Positions 35,415-46,640 are shown, numbered from the stretch's first letter. The stretch: DNA of 64,000 bases from Hansfordia pulvinata (GCA_006538405.1 BJKQ01000007.1:186001-250000), one strand, 5' to 3'. Notes: generated from the letters alone by a model not told the origin. Numbers and translations: made by a program.

Positions 35415-35864
35415 CTATTGCTTCTCTTTAACCTCAGTCCAGATAGACGGGTGTTGCCTCAGATATTGCGCAAAATCGGACGGACTCGCTCGTGTACCAT
35501 CCTTCCGATATGTTGCTTCACGTGCCTCCTGAATAAGTTTTTGCTCCTGGGAGTTGTCCATCTTCTCGAAAGCCTTCCGGCCCCCCGTCACGGTCCCCAG
35601 TGCTCTCACCAGACCATCGTGGATGGAAGTCGACCAAGGATCGCCCACGGCGCCGGCGTCAGTCTTTGTGTGCGCGCATGGTTAGTCAAGAATGCTTCAT
35701 CACAGGGGCTCGCTCCAGAGAATGGCAGGCAGCAGGCGAGGCATCCCAAGCCCGCCACGCGTCTTCAGGGCGGGCTCACTCACATTATCGCCTACTGGCG
35801 CAGCAGCGGCCAGACTGCTCAGGCCCAGCAGCAGGAGGGTGGTGAAGTCCACAGTGAACTTCAT
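35415..35864 (-). CDS. Small secreted protein, cysteine-free, 109 aa
   Basis: Function unknown. Exons on the minus strand are 35864-35784 and 35663-35415; the 120-bp intron has a GTGAGT donor, a TTGACTAACC branch region and an AAAG acceptor, phase 0. A clear signal peptide (MKFTVDFTTLLLLGLSSLAAAAP) suggests cleavage after residues 20-21. The mature part (about 88 aa) is charged, has no cysteine and reads as two helices, with segments DGLVRALGTVTGG and PSDFAQYLRQHPSIW. A TATAAA on the coding strand (35965-35970) lies about 100 bp upstream. It is tail-to-tail with the M13 gene, 297 bp away. Such proteins include effectors and cell-wall-associated peptides; no specific role can be assigned. Confidence 0.7.
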
Positions 35865-37439
35865 CTTGTCGATCCGTGTTCTGCCTGGGAGCCAAGTGTC
35901 GTTAGAGATGAAGAGTGTGAGCCGGCTTCTTCTGCCAGCGCTGTTTTTGCCCGAAACCCGACTCTTTATAAACGTCATGCCCAGGGGCCACCCTGCCAAG
36001 ACTTATAAATTGTGACGATACCGCTCCATGGAATGGCAAATTCAACAGTGCCCGCCCGAATGAGAGCTAAACAATAAGTCCCGCTCGCTTCTCCGCGCGC
36101 CGGACTGGGGGCGCAAAATGCTGACTTGCCACCATACCCGTCGAGCCGCCACTGGGTGGCTGGCAAGACAGGCCTCTTCCCAGCATGTCGTGGCACCGAG
36201 GCACCAGCATCATGGGCGCCAAGAGCGCTGAGCGCGCCCGCGCCTTGGCACAGAGGCAACGTCTTCGGAAGACCAGCTGGCTGACACGCAGGAACCTGCC
36301 ACGGTCACAGGAGGCCGAACTTGACAACGACCTGATGGGTCTTTGGCTCGTTGCCAAAGCGCGTCAGGAACTGGCCAAGCAGCCGAAACGGGCCGCCGCC
36401 GAGTTCTCCTGCCATTCCAAAGTTGCAACAAGGGATGTGTGCCATGCGCACCGAGTAAGCCCGGCCGTCGACGATCAACCACGGTTCCCCCCTTTCCCCC
36501 CAGCGGGCCAAGGTGGCGACAGCGGCGAACGTCGGGCCACATACTGTGACGAAAATGAATAATAGCTTCGGGGTTTGGCCACCTCTTGCCGTTTTTATGT
36601 GCGGGCATCAAACTCACAGATCAGCGGGCGACACGGTCGCCTCACGGTCAAAGTCACTCTTCGCTGTCCCCTGCCCTGCCTCGACTCCGGTAAAGTGCCG
36701 CCTTGCGTCGACCTCGCCACTGAAGAGCACCCCGGGCGCGATTTGCGGCTTACCCTACCACCAGACAACGGTTAGCGCGGGGCGTTGGCAGTCGAATGCC
36801 GTGGCGGCGGCGACAACGCGGCGACCGACAAGACGTGCCCTTCTCAGTCCAACCCAATCGAACCAAGTACACATGGGAAATGACCACGACAGGCACATCA
36901 TGGACCGTTCGTCGGGTGGGGATCAACTAGGATCCATCAGGCTGTGCCAGTGATGATACCTGGCGTCCCATGAGGGTGAGGAGCCGGGATAGAATGCAAA
37001 AGAGTACCAAGGCATTGCCGCCAGGTTCGTGGTGTGTCCGCCCGTAGCCTGGACGGATACCAAGTGCTGCGGTGGGCTGAGGATGCACAAGAATGAAATA
37101 TTAGAAGCTGGCCCAACTTCCACTTCAGACGTCTTCACCATTTTCAGAATAGGCGGCACCGGAAAGACTTGTTGTATCCACGCTCCAGATCGAATATTGT
37201 ATTGAAAACCCTCATAAAAGCGACGCCAGGCGCCGTGCCGAGTAGAAAAGCAGTCGAGACGACAATCTAACATCACAAATGACATGGCTCTTGCAGAAGA
37301 CCATGTTGACCCGTCTGTCATTTCCTTCGTCTTTTCATGCCGTTTCTGATGCTGGCGTACCCAACAGTTGTGCCGACGTCGAGGATGACGCGACTCTCTT
37401 TGCCCTGTACTCGGCACAAGCCAGGCCAAGCATGAAGAC
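35865..37439. other. Intergenic between secreted protein and POM34
   Basis: 1.6 kb with no supported gene. The left end contains the TATA element above; the right end should hold the POM34 3' UTR. A minus-strand ORF overlapping the POM34 stop (36923-37606) is out of frame with POM34 and shows no domain. Confidence 0.55.
35965..35970 (-). promoter_or_regulatory. TATA box of the small secreted protein gene
   Basis: TATAAA on the minus strand, about 100 bp before the ATG at 35864. A second TATA-like TTATAA lies near 36003. Confidence 0.5.
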
Positions 37440-38297
37440 CTAATAGGCCCAGGCATTGCCAGAAGTGCGACGTTCGCGACCGCGCTCGTATAGCCACTTG
37501 TTGTTGAGACCGATCGAGCTTCGCTTGCCGCCGATTGGACTGGGACTCGGGCTTTCGGGGGCCGGGGCGAAGAGGGATCCGCCGAGGGGGCTGCCATTAC
37601 CGCCAAAGGAAGAGCGACGAGCGCCGTTCATGGCCTTTTGCAACAGAGGGCTGCCGCTGTTGGGCGAGGCAAGCAGGCTGCTGCTGGAGTTGGCGTTGGC
37701 ACCAGACCCCAGATTCAGGATGGGGCTGCCTGTACTGGTGACGCGGTGGTTGTTGGCGTGGCCGCTGGAAAGGGGAGAAGCAGGTGAAAAGCTGGGGCGG
37801 CGAGAAGCGCTGCTGGGAGAGCCGACTGAAGGCGTCCGGGAGTAGCGTGGCGGTGTGCTGTAGACGGAGCCCGGGGTGGGCGGCGCGGAAGAGGGCGGCA
37901 GGCCAAGGAGGTGTCGCTGGCCGGGGGTCAGAGGGATGTCGGACAGGTCATCCTGCTTGCGGGCGAGGGGCAGAAGGTTGAGGGCAACGTTGAAGAGCGG
38001 CACGAGGAGAGCCAGCTGGTAGGCGTAGGTGGCATATTGGGCGACTGAGGGCGTCAGCAAAGTCTTGCCGGGAAAGTAGCGGGCAGCGATCTGGTTGACG
38101 CTGAGGATAGCCACAAAGGCGACGGTGTTGAAGAAGATGCGGCGAACATTGGCCTCGGTGAAGCTGGTGGCTTCTTGCCGACGAGCGATCTCCTGAAGTC
38201 GAGGATGGCGCCAGGTGCCGGGGCTGTCCTGCACTGGGGTGACCGCAGCGCCTCTCTTGGGGGTAGAAAGGGCAGTCTGCGAGGGTGTCGATGCCAT
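37440..38297 (-). CDS. POM34: Nuclear pore membrane protein Pom34
   Basis: Integral nuclear-envelope nucleoporin that anchors the pore ring with Pom152 and Ndc1 in yeast. It is a single exon of 285 aa. Near the N-terminus, SPGTWRHPRLQEIARRQ is the family entry motif. Two transmembrane helices follow (about residues 55-75, FFNTVAFVAILSVNQIAARYF, and 90-108, YQLALLVPLFNVALNLL). A Ser/Pro-rich tail with SP sites comes next, and the conserved basic end KWLYERGRERR closes the protein. Length suits the fungal NPCC/Pom34 family. A (CA)10 repeat on the coding strand ends 5 nt before the ATG. Confidence 0.82.
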   Translation of the reverse strand: MASTPSQTALSTPKRGAAVTPVQDSPGTWRHPRLQEIARRQEATSFTEANVRRIFFNTVAFVAILSVNQIAARYFPGKTLLTPSVAQYATYAYQLALLVPLFNVALNLLPLARKQDDLSDIPLTPGQRHLLGLPPSSAPPTPGSVYSTPPRYSRTPSVGSPSSASRRPSFSPASPLSSGHANNHRVTSTGSPILNLGSGANANSSSSLLASPNSGSPLLQKAMNGARRSSFGGNGSPLGGSLFAPAPESPSPSPIGGKRSSIGLNNKWLYERGRERRTSGNAWAY

Positions 38298-38302
38298 GGC
38301 GA

Positions 38303-38322
38303 TGTGTGTGTGTGTGTGTGTG
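38303..38322. repeat. (TG)10 microsatellite in POM34 leader
   Basis: Ten perfect TG units, 5 nt upstream of the POM34 start codon (CA on its coding strand). Confidence 0.95.
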
Positions 38323-38405
38323 GGTACGCGGCTGCTGCTCGTGTAGTGGCGGTCGTGACGCAGGAGGAATGGGTGCGTAGGCCCCAGTGGCGCGGAGACG
38401 TGTTT

Positions 38406-38423
38406 GCAGCAGCAGCAGCAGCA
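38406..38423. repeat. (GCA)6 microsatellite
   Basis: Six perfect GCA units about 110 bp upstream of the POM34 ATG. Confidence 0.9.
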
Positions 38424-39302
38424 ATGGCGGTCGGTATTGTACAGTGTGCTGCGGGTCAGTAATGACTTGTGTGTTCGCTGTTGGGTTAGTAAGGCATACG
38501 AAGAGCCGGAGAGGCTGGCGCGACAATGGCAGCCGTCGTCGGGAAAGGTGGTGATGCACGAGGCGAGGGTTTGTTTGGGTTGGCGGCGCTGCGCCTAAGA
38601 AAACAAACTTGGGTCTTTGGTTGCTGCTTGGAACCTGGCAGGAGGAGCCGGGGCTGCACGCCGGCCTAGGTACTGGATGGGGGTACCTGCGAGGACTATT
38701 AGGTACTTCACCTGGCCAGCCAAAGAACATGAAGACTGTGGTTCGAAATGAAGTAAAGGAGGGTATTCGATAGAGTCTCTAAGTACCTGCCTGTAGGTGG
38801 ACCTTGCCTGGTGGCAGCTTCCGCTTCTGCTGAGAGGGTTCGGATCGCCGGAAAGGGCCGGCTACCTGGGATGAGAGTGAGTAGGTACCCTACTGTACAT
38901 TGAAACTGTCCGTTGGTGACTAAAGCTGCAGCCTTGCTCAAGTCCCCCGAGGTCCCTTGGGCCTTGCGATGCGAGCTCAGGCGACTTCTGCACAGCTGGA
39001 ACCTGACAAGCGCGGCGCAGTCCGGGAGCTGCGGGCAAGAGCTACCAACTTCCCAAGTGCCGTCACGCACATACCTGCGTTCTCATCTGCCACCTTACCA
39101 ATATACCTCCCCAACTCACCACCTGACGTGCTTTGGTCCACCACATCGTCGCTTCGTCTCCCCTTCCGCACCAGCGAATTCGATCTTCTTCCCACGCCGG
39201 ACCGGCTCGCTTCGATGTGCCTCTTCTGTTGAGGTCCTCAGTATTAGTCACGGCCGCGGCGCCACTCAGCTATCTCCCCGTCTCTGACAGACACCCGCCA
39301 AC

Positions 39303-41066
39303 ATGAGCAGCCTGCTCAACCAGCTCGACGAGGCCGTCAGCGCCCTGGTCGGGCAGTGGAACAGCTACTCGACCGGGATCGCCACCGCTCTCGTTCTCAT
39401 TGTCTCCTACAGCATCATGGCCCGCGTCGACCCGGAAATCCACCCCATGCTACTCGCCCGCCAGGCCCAGGGCTCCCCCGTGCGCAACGAGTCCGAATCC
39501 CCCACCTACCGTGGCAACTCAGCCCCCCATGGCATGCCTCTCAACACCGGTCTCAACATCAAGGAGCCAGGCGCCAACCGCTGGGCGGCCGGGCGCGACG
39601 GCGACCTGCGTGACATCTGGAAGCGCGCTGTCTCCGGCCCCGCCGACGGCGAGCATGCCGGAGCCACTGGTCGCCTCCTTACTGTCCTCGGCAAGCAGAA
39701 GACTGTCGAGCACAAGCTTTGTAAGTCCCTGCATGCTGTCGCAAACCCACGATCCCGTCGTGTCGCTAACCTGAATTGTGCCATGACAGCTGACGTCACC
39801 CGCGCTATCAACCTCATTGGCAAGCACATTTCCTCACAGGGCGGAAACAGGGTCGCCATCTACCTGCCCAACTCTGTCGAATACATCGCCACTCTGTTTG
39901 CTTGCAGCTTCTACAACCTGACTGCTGTGCTGCTCCCCTACAATGTCAAAGACTCCGAGATTGTTTCCATGCTGCAGCGCTCTGGCGCCGACACGGTCAT
40001 CACTGCCCCGGGGTCCTTCCCCTTCGACGCTGTCGTTCGCAGCTATCCCGCCCTCCGCCAGCTCATCTGGGTGGTCGACGAGGGCAGCTCGCATCTCGAC
40101 TGGAACGAGGTCCCGGAGGGTATTGGTAGCTCCGTCAATGTCTCTACCTGGCAAGACATCCTGAACGACAGCCCGGTGACTGCTGGCGCCGACTTGCCCG
40201 AAGACGCCACCAGCCTCCCCGACATAATGATTTTCTCTCCTTCCAAGCCTGGCCAGCTCGAGGTCTTGGCCATTTTCTCGCAGTCGAACCTGGTCTCGGC
40301 CGTGTCCGCTCAAGTGACCAGCGTGCCTGCTCGCCAACGCCTTTCTCCTGCTGATTTGTTCTTGCCTGCCGCCTCTTTGTCGAGCTCTTACACCCTTGCT
40401 GTGACTCTGGCAGCGCTGTACTCCAACGCCTCTGTGGCTTTCAACTCGGTCTCGGGCCCTGACGCAGATCTGACGTTGGCTACCCAGGGCGTTGCCCCAA
40501 CTGTCGTCGTTGCCACGCCTCAGACACTTCTCAAGGCTCACCAGCAAACCAAGGGTCGCATTACCTCGGCTCTTGCCCGGCTTTCTCACTACGTGCAGAC
40601 CCGCAGTCTGGTCCAAGATGGCGCTATGCCTGTCGCCTCATTCCTGGCTTCTTACAATGATAGCCTGCGTCCTCAAGTTGGTACTACACCAGGCAAGCTG
40701 CGCATTGTTTACACGGCCGAACCCGCTGGCACGGACACTCCTCGCCTATCGGAGCAGGTCCTGTCCGACTTGCGTGTCTTCACGGGAGCTCGTGTCATCT
40801 ACGCCCTCACGGGCGCTGGGGTAGCCGGTGCTGTTGCGCAGACTCAGTTCCACGACTACCGGATGGGTGGTGACGGCACAGGCTCGCACTTTGGACCTCC
40901 GGTCAGCAGCACTGAGGTGGTGCTCCAGGACAGTGGCAAGTATAAGATTACCGACACCAACTACACGGGCGAGGTTATTGTCCGGGGCCCTGCTGTTTCT
41001 GGAGGCGAGGTTACGCTGGGGGTGGTGGCTACGATGAGAGAGGACAACTGCCTGGCCTATGTTTAG
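39303..41066 (+). CDS. ER-anchored AMP-binding (ANL superfamily) protein, probably catalytically degenerate
   Basis: Resembles acyl/acetyl-CoA synthetases in overall fold. Exons are 39303-39720 and 39790-41066; the 69-bp intron (GTAAGT, GCTAACC branch, GACAG) is a multiple of three and free of stops. The spliced protein is 564 aa. A hydrophobic segment at residues 24-40 (IATALVLIVSYSIMA) suggests N-terminal membrane anchoring. Recognisable ANL segments are RVAIYLPNSVEYIATLFACSFYNL and TGEVIVRGPAV. The ATP-binding loop, normally TSGTTGxPKG, reads FSPSKPGQLEVLAIFSQSNL, so the Thr/Gly/Lys pattern is gone. The usual C-terminal domain with the catalytic lysine is missing too. I infer a pseudoenzyme or a protein with altered chemistry. 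It is divergent from POM34. Confidence 0.75.
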   Translation: MSSLLNQLDEAVSALVGQWNSYSTGIATALVLIVSYSIMARVDPEIHPMLLARQAQGSPVRNESESPTYRGNSAPHGMPLNTGLNIKEPGANRWAAGRDGDLRDIWKRAVSGPADGEHAGATGRLLTVLGKQKTVEHKLCKSLHAVANPRSRRVANLNCAMTADVTRAINLIGKHISSQGGNRVAIYLPNSVEYIATLFACSFYNLTAVLLPYNVKDSEIVSMLQRSGADTVITAPGSFPFDAVVRSYPALRQLIWVVDEGSSHLDWNEVPEGIGSSVNVSTWQDILNDSPVTAGADLPEDATSLPDIMIFSPSKPGQLEVLAIFSQSNLVSAVSAQVTSVPARQRLSPADLFLPAASLSSSYTLAVTLAALYSNASVAFNSVSGPDADLTLATQGVAPTVVVATPQTLLKAHQQTKGRITSALARLSHYVQTRSLVQDGAMPVASFLASYNDSLRPQVGTTPGKLRIVYTAEPAGTDTPRLSEQVLSDLRVFTGARVIYALTGAGVAGAVAQTQFHDYRMGGDGTGSHFGPPVSSTEVVLQDSGKYKITDTNYTGEVIVRGPAVSGGEVTLGVVATMREDNCLAYV

Positions 41067-41894
41067 TTAGACTGGGCGACCTTGGCGTGTGTAGATGTGG
41101 TGGGGGAGTTTTAAGATTAGGTAGCGATGCCTGCACCTTGTTCCAGGACTGTCTCTCCAGGCTGTTGTCGTTGTGAGGTGGCTGGGTAATGTCGTATGAT
41201 CTTGTTTCAATCTTTGATCCCTATCCCCTGATGTGCTCGGAATGTCTGGCTCACAAACGGGCGTGAGTGAGGGTGATCATGGTGTACTGAGCGAGAGAGG
41301 ATCAAACTGCGTGGATGTGGCCAGAGGCGAGCAACACGACCTGCGCTCGCCGGATGCTTTTTGACTGAAGCCGGCCGCATGAGAAAGGTGGAGGACCAGA
41401 ACCTTATCGGCTCCGAGGACGGGACGCCTGAAGCGAATGGCAGCCATTCACCGGTGGGACTCGGGCGGTGCCCCACCACCCCGCCGCCATGTCGTCAGCA
41501 GAAGCTTTCCCACCACCCGCTCGTATAGGCATTTCCCGCGCAGGGACGCCGCCAGAAGGGTTCCTCCAGGTCGAAACCACAAGCAACCTCAGCCGATACG
41601 ACCAATAGTTCCGCAAGGTAATCCCTATCAGTCTCCGCCAGCTCGCGACTCTGGCCATCATCACATCCCTCCTCACACAAGCCCTGTCACGAGACGGCTC
41701 CGCCTCCCCCGCTCTCTCACCACCGCAAGAGACCGACCCTCCCGCTGACCAGGAGCACGAAAAACATACAGCCCAGGCAAGACAAGACACGACGGAGTCC
41801 AGTGCCCCGCGAAAGAAGACAGCAAGAAAGACAAAGAATTCAGGGACCCATCGGCACGAGAAGGGGGGGGAGATAAAAATAAAAGAAGACAGCA
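41067..41894. other. Intergenic, promoter of MAT2B-like gene
   Basis: No gene supported. An A-rich stretch with GATAAAAATAAAAG lies directly before the ATG at 41895. Confidence 0.6.
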
Positions 41895-43415
41895 ATGTCG
41901 CAGCGGACAGCCCTCGTGACCGGCGCCACCGGCCTGCTGGGCCGCCAGGTGCTGCGCGCGTTTGAGCGGCAGCCGGGCTGGGCCGCAAAGGGCACCGGCT
42001 ACTCGCGCGCCGACGGCGAGACCATCCTCAAGGTCGACCTGGGCCAGCCCGCCGAGGTCGCCGCCGTCCTCGACCAGGTCAAGTGAGTGTTGTATTGCTC
42101 TGGGGGAGAGCAAGCCAGACAGCTTCCCTCCCCATCCACTACCCCTCTCCCCTGGGCGGCACGCGGAAAGCGCCCTTGTCTTCTGGCGGGCCCAATGGCC
42201 ACTGTTTGTCGGAAGTACTGTTGCTGACCAAGCCGCAACCCGAACCAAATCTGAAGACCCTCCGTCGTCATTCACTGTGAGTCTCCCTTTGTCTGTCGTG
42301 TGACCAGATGTGGCCCCCGCTTCGTCTTCTGAAGTGACACACATGTACACGCGCACACGCACATTTATATATACCATACAAGGCACCGACTAACAATGTG
42401 CCCCTCTCCTTTCAAAAAGGCGCCGCCAACAGGTTCCCGGACAGGTGCGACGCGAACCCGGAGGGCGCGCGGGCGCTCAACGTGGCGGCGACGGGGTCGC
42501 TGGCGGCGGGCTGCGCGGCGCGCGGCGCGCTGCTGGTGTACGTGTCGACTGACTACGTGTTCCCGGGCCGGCCGGGGGACGCCCCTTACGAGGCCGACGC
42601 GGTGCCCGCCCCGACCAACCTGTACGGGCAGACCAAGCTGGACGGCGAGAGGGAGACGTTGCGGGCCTACGGCGACGCCTCCACCGCCGCCGCCGGCCTC
42701 GGCGTTGTGCTGCGCGTGCCCGTGCTGTACGGCGAGGCCGAGTCCGGGGCCGAGAGCGCCGTCAACGTCCTCATGGACGCCGTCTGGAAGGCGCAGGAGG
42801 AAGGGCGCGCCGCTGGCTCCATCAAGATGGACCACTGGGCCCTGCGCTACCCTACCAACACCGAGGACGTCGCCCGCGTATGCCGCGGTGAGTACCTTTC
42901 CGCCGTCGCTCTCGCTACTGTCGTTGTCGATAGCTATCGTCGCGACCCCGGCTGGCTATCCACGCTGTGCAGTGTCTTCTTGTCCCCTTCCGTCGCCGGC
43001 CCTTCGTTGCCAGCCCTTTCTTCCTACATATGAACGATTGCCTTTTATCTAGTACCCGCTACGTGTAGGTTCTCTTCTGCTGACTTTGCCGTTCCCCTCT
43101 CCAGACATCGCGGAAAAGTATCTCTCGGCGGAACTCACGGCCGCGGACCGCGCCGCGCTGCCACGCGTGCTGCAGTTCTCATCGGAGGACCGCATGACAA
43201 AGTACGAGATCTGCCAGGCTCTGGCGGGCATCATGGGCCTGCCGCTGGCCCCCGCGCTGGTGCCCAACGCCGAGGGCAACGACCCGGCGGCGGCGGTTCA
43301 GCGCCCGTACGACTGCCACCTCAGCACGCGGGCGCTGCGGGACATTGGCGTGGACGTGCGCACGCAGGATTTCGTCGCCTGGTGGCGGCGCCAGGTCGGC
43401 GCATTCCGCAAGTAG
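41895..43415 (+). CDS. NAD(P)-dependent RmlD/MAT2B-like reductase with microexon
   Basis: Short-chain dehydrogenase of the extended type. It resembles dTDP-4-dehydrorhamnose reductase and the methionine adenosyltransferase beta subunit (MAT2B), which regulates S-adenosylmethionine synthesis in animals. Exons are 41895-42082, 42257-42276, 42420-42887 and 43105-43415, giving 328 aa. The 20-nt second exon is flanked by AAG and GTGAGT; including it restores KPSVVIHCAANRFPD, the expected end of the Rossmann core. Motifs seen: TGATGLLGRQV (nucleotide loop), VSTDYVF, and the YxxxK pair in LYGQTKLDGE. The C-terminus (YDCHLSTRALRDIG then FVAWWRRQ) fits the family. Fungal function is not settled, so no symbol is given. 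Confidence 0.85.
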
Positions 43416-45094
43416 CCGTTGGGCGAAGGGAAGTACGGTTCGGATATGGCGGCGGTGCCGACTCTTGGTGAAGCGTGAGGAGGGGCTGAGGCTGATGGCG
43501 CCTTTGGGGTCACACCAATGTGCGACGCGCTCTTGATGCTTGAGCCCCCTCCTCCCCCGCGTTTGTTGATTGCCGCGGTATTTTGGGGCGCCAGCTGGCA
43601 TTGCCCGCCTTGTCACCCTCAGAGGGGCTTGGGGGCAGACATGTATGGCTAGTCAAGCAGAGAGAGAAAGAGGGGTATTACTAGAAGCATCCTGGAATGG
43701 AATGACATCGGCGAAGCAGCCGCGCGCGACTTGGGATCTGTGCCAGGGTGCGCGGATGGTAATCTTTGAATTCTGGTGAACGGCAGGCTTTGCGCGTCAA
43801 GACTTACAACGGCCGCGAAATGGGGACCCCCCCGCCCCCCTTTGCGCACACGCAACCACACCCGAAAGGTTCGCAGAAGCTGACCGATGGGCAAAGCCAG
43901 ACCCTGCATGCCACGCGCGGTGCAAAGTGCCGCGTGCCGGGGCGGGCGCAGCGACACAAACCATCGGGTTGCTGAAACAGCAGCACATCGGGTTTGGAGA
44001 CGACGGGGCGGCCTGGATTTTCCATGACGAACTCGCGCGTCCTGTAAATAGCTCGGGTGCCGAACCAGATGTCCCCCCTCTACACGGCGAGGTCTCGCGT
44101 TTTCGGGTGTCAGATGGGCGACCCACGATCACACGCACACGCCCAGTCACCACTTTCTGCTTGCCCCTCGCCAGCGCACCATCCTCGCCGACCCTATAGG
44201 GAGAGGCATTTCAGCTGAGCCCAGGAGGGAATGCAAGCCAGGGCGCGCGTAGGTACCCCCCTCCCCATTGCGCGTTTTTGGTAGAGTGGGGCCAATGGTG
44301 CCGGACTCTATTGCGTTGATAGAGCGAACACCTCCCTCAGAGAGAGATGCTGGGGCTAGCAGAAGGGGTAGAGGGAGAAGAGAGAGAAATCTCACGGCAG
44401 GGAACGTCGCAGTATGTGGATTTCACTGTTTCCCGATAGCGTTGGCTACAGAGCGATGAAGCGTTGCCGCGAGCTGCAGACACGGGAGATGTGTGTGCGT
44501 CGGACTGGGTATTTCGCAAGCCACGAATACCCTCTCACACCCCATCCTCGAGTGAACGCGTACGAGTAGCTGGTCCGGCCAAAGTGATGGGATGCAAGTG
44601 CTCCAACTCGCCAGCTACGAGTAAACCAAGCTGGACCAGCTGGCAGGAACACCCCTTTGCCGCTGTTTCGGCGACCAGCAGCTTGGGGCCAGGCACACAC
44701 ATTGGGACGTCAAGCGTCTGAGACACAACACGACAGGGACTGGTCGCAAGCCACGAGGCACCATCGTGCGGCCCTTGGCGGAGGGGATTTCCCGTCTCTC
44801 GGGTTCGTTGTGACCCAAGGCACCGCAGAGTGTGGGTTTGTGGGTTCTCTTTCCTTCATCTGACTACCTTGCAGGGCTTGCTCGCAGGCGGGCTACTCGC
44901 AGGTGGGAGAGGAACAACTTGGGAGGTCCGCTTGAAATGACGGGCGGCGATCAGCTGCTTCCCATTCCAGACATGTTAGCCTGGGGAGCACAGGTTTGGG
45001 AAAGGTGGTCGTGGGCAGGGAGCACTCTCCAGGACCCTCTCCAGGAAGGAAGAGACACAGGTGAAGGAAGATCGTCGCGGCACACCCGTACGTC

Positions 45095-45108
45095 TACGAG
45101 TACTCGTA
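45095..45108. repeat. Perfect 14-bp palindrome TACGAGTACTCGTA
   Basis: The longest symmetrical version of the repeated intergenic motif, containing both TACGAGTAC and its complement. Confidence 0.9.
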
Positions 45109-45659
45109 CGGCCAAGCAGGCCCGAGGATCGGCAGCGGGAAACGATCATGTCCGTCGACGAGTGGCAGGGAGTGCTAGCCGCTGGTGTTTCACGGCTGTT
45201 TGCGGTGGTCGTTGTCGTCGCGGGCAGGCTTGAATTGAAGCGTAGGGTGATGAGGTGAGGACTGTCGTGAAACGCGGCTTCGGGGACGCCATTGTCACAG
45301 CTAGTGCTGACGGGCAGGACGATGCAGGCGCGCGAGGCTGGAGATCCTTCGGGGCCGTTTGGGAGGCGTTGCACGATTGAGATGGGCGGCGGATGACTGA
45401 CAGCCCCGGCGGCGTGGGACGTCTTCGCGATCCCAAGCAGCCATCCACAGGACACCCGACGACATGACGTCTGATCCTTAGGTAGGTAGGGGTACCCATT
45501 ACCTACAGCGGCCATGCAGCTGGCAGCCTATGAGCCGCCCAGCAGTCCGTAGTGGCTACCTAGCACCCTAGGTAGGTGGTAAGGTACATGTAGGGGAGAT
45601 GAACGGGCTGTAGAGAGGGCTGCTGCTAACCGCGGCTGTCCACCGGGCCCCAGCTGTAC

Positions 45660-45695
45660 CATCCAATGGCACATCCAATGGCGGCACATCCAATG
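45660..45695 (+). promoter_or_regulatory. Triple CCAAT-box cluster
   Basis: CATCCAATGGC-type units recur three times at about 13-14 bp spacing, with another CCAAT at about 45764. CCAAT is the recognition core of the fungal CCAAT-binding complex (Hap2/3/5). The nearest supported start downstream is 2.7 kb away. Confidence 0.45.
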
Positions 45696-46640
45696 GCCCT
45701 CATCCAGCTGCGGCTCACCTGGCCGGCCCGGGTACGAGTACTCGCATGAGGTACCGGGCTATGAGCCAATGGAGGTACGAGTACGTTAGGTACTTATCCC
45801 CAGGGCTGGGCTGTTTCCATCCATCTGAGGATGGATGTTTCCCATCTTCAATGTTGTGACCTAGGCACAACAGAGACTTCATATTGTTCCATCATGGGCT
45901 GCTGGATCAGGCACGACACACAAGCAACTGAGCCTGGAGTGTACGCGTATCCTGAGTCGACTGGAGATGAATTTTCGAAGTCTGGTATCCGTTGCCAGCC
46001 GCCTGTCATATCGTAGGCGCCAGTCCGCAGCCTCAACTCGAGGTAAGGATGGCACAGACCGGTGCCTGCATATGCCATTGCCGGCGAAAACTTTATTCAA
46101 CGGAGAGGCCCAAGGTCCGAAGGAGACAATTATTATTAGATTTGCGGAGGCTGCACAGACCAACGGCAATAAGTGACGGGGGCCTTCTCTCGGCAACTTA
46201 TTAGCTACCTAGCACGCCTAGCTACCACCTACCCTTGCGAATTTCTGATTTCGGGACGGATCGTCAGACGCTTGCTCTGCTGATGATGAATGAGACAGTG
46301 TCAGTCCGAACTGCAGTCCACCGAAAAGCCACGGGCGCATGCGTTGATGGAACGAGTACCATGCCCACCCGCTCGGCGTGCGGGTATGATGGATTTGCAT
46401 TCATCAGCCATAGCAGAAGGCCAACCCTGGCTCAGGATTGATAGGCAGATAGAAAGACAGCCTCTCAAGTGTCGTCATGCTGGTTCGCTCTCAAGCAAGG
46501 CCACTGCCTGTCAGTCACACACGCGCGAAGGCGCCCTTGATTGCATATTTCCTCTCGTAGTATGACGCCTCTTGCATACGTGATACCAGGCCGTGGGGTC
46601 ATGCGCGATGCAATGCGGCGTGCTGCGGTGCGCTGCGGCT

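Larger units (their letters stand above)
38298..39302. other. Divergent promoter, POM34 and ANL protein
   Basis: About 1 kb between divergent starts. It holds a (TG)10 and a (GCA)6 microsatellite near POM34, GGTACC-type motifs at about 38668-38705, and a CT-rich leader before 39303. Confidence 0.6.
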
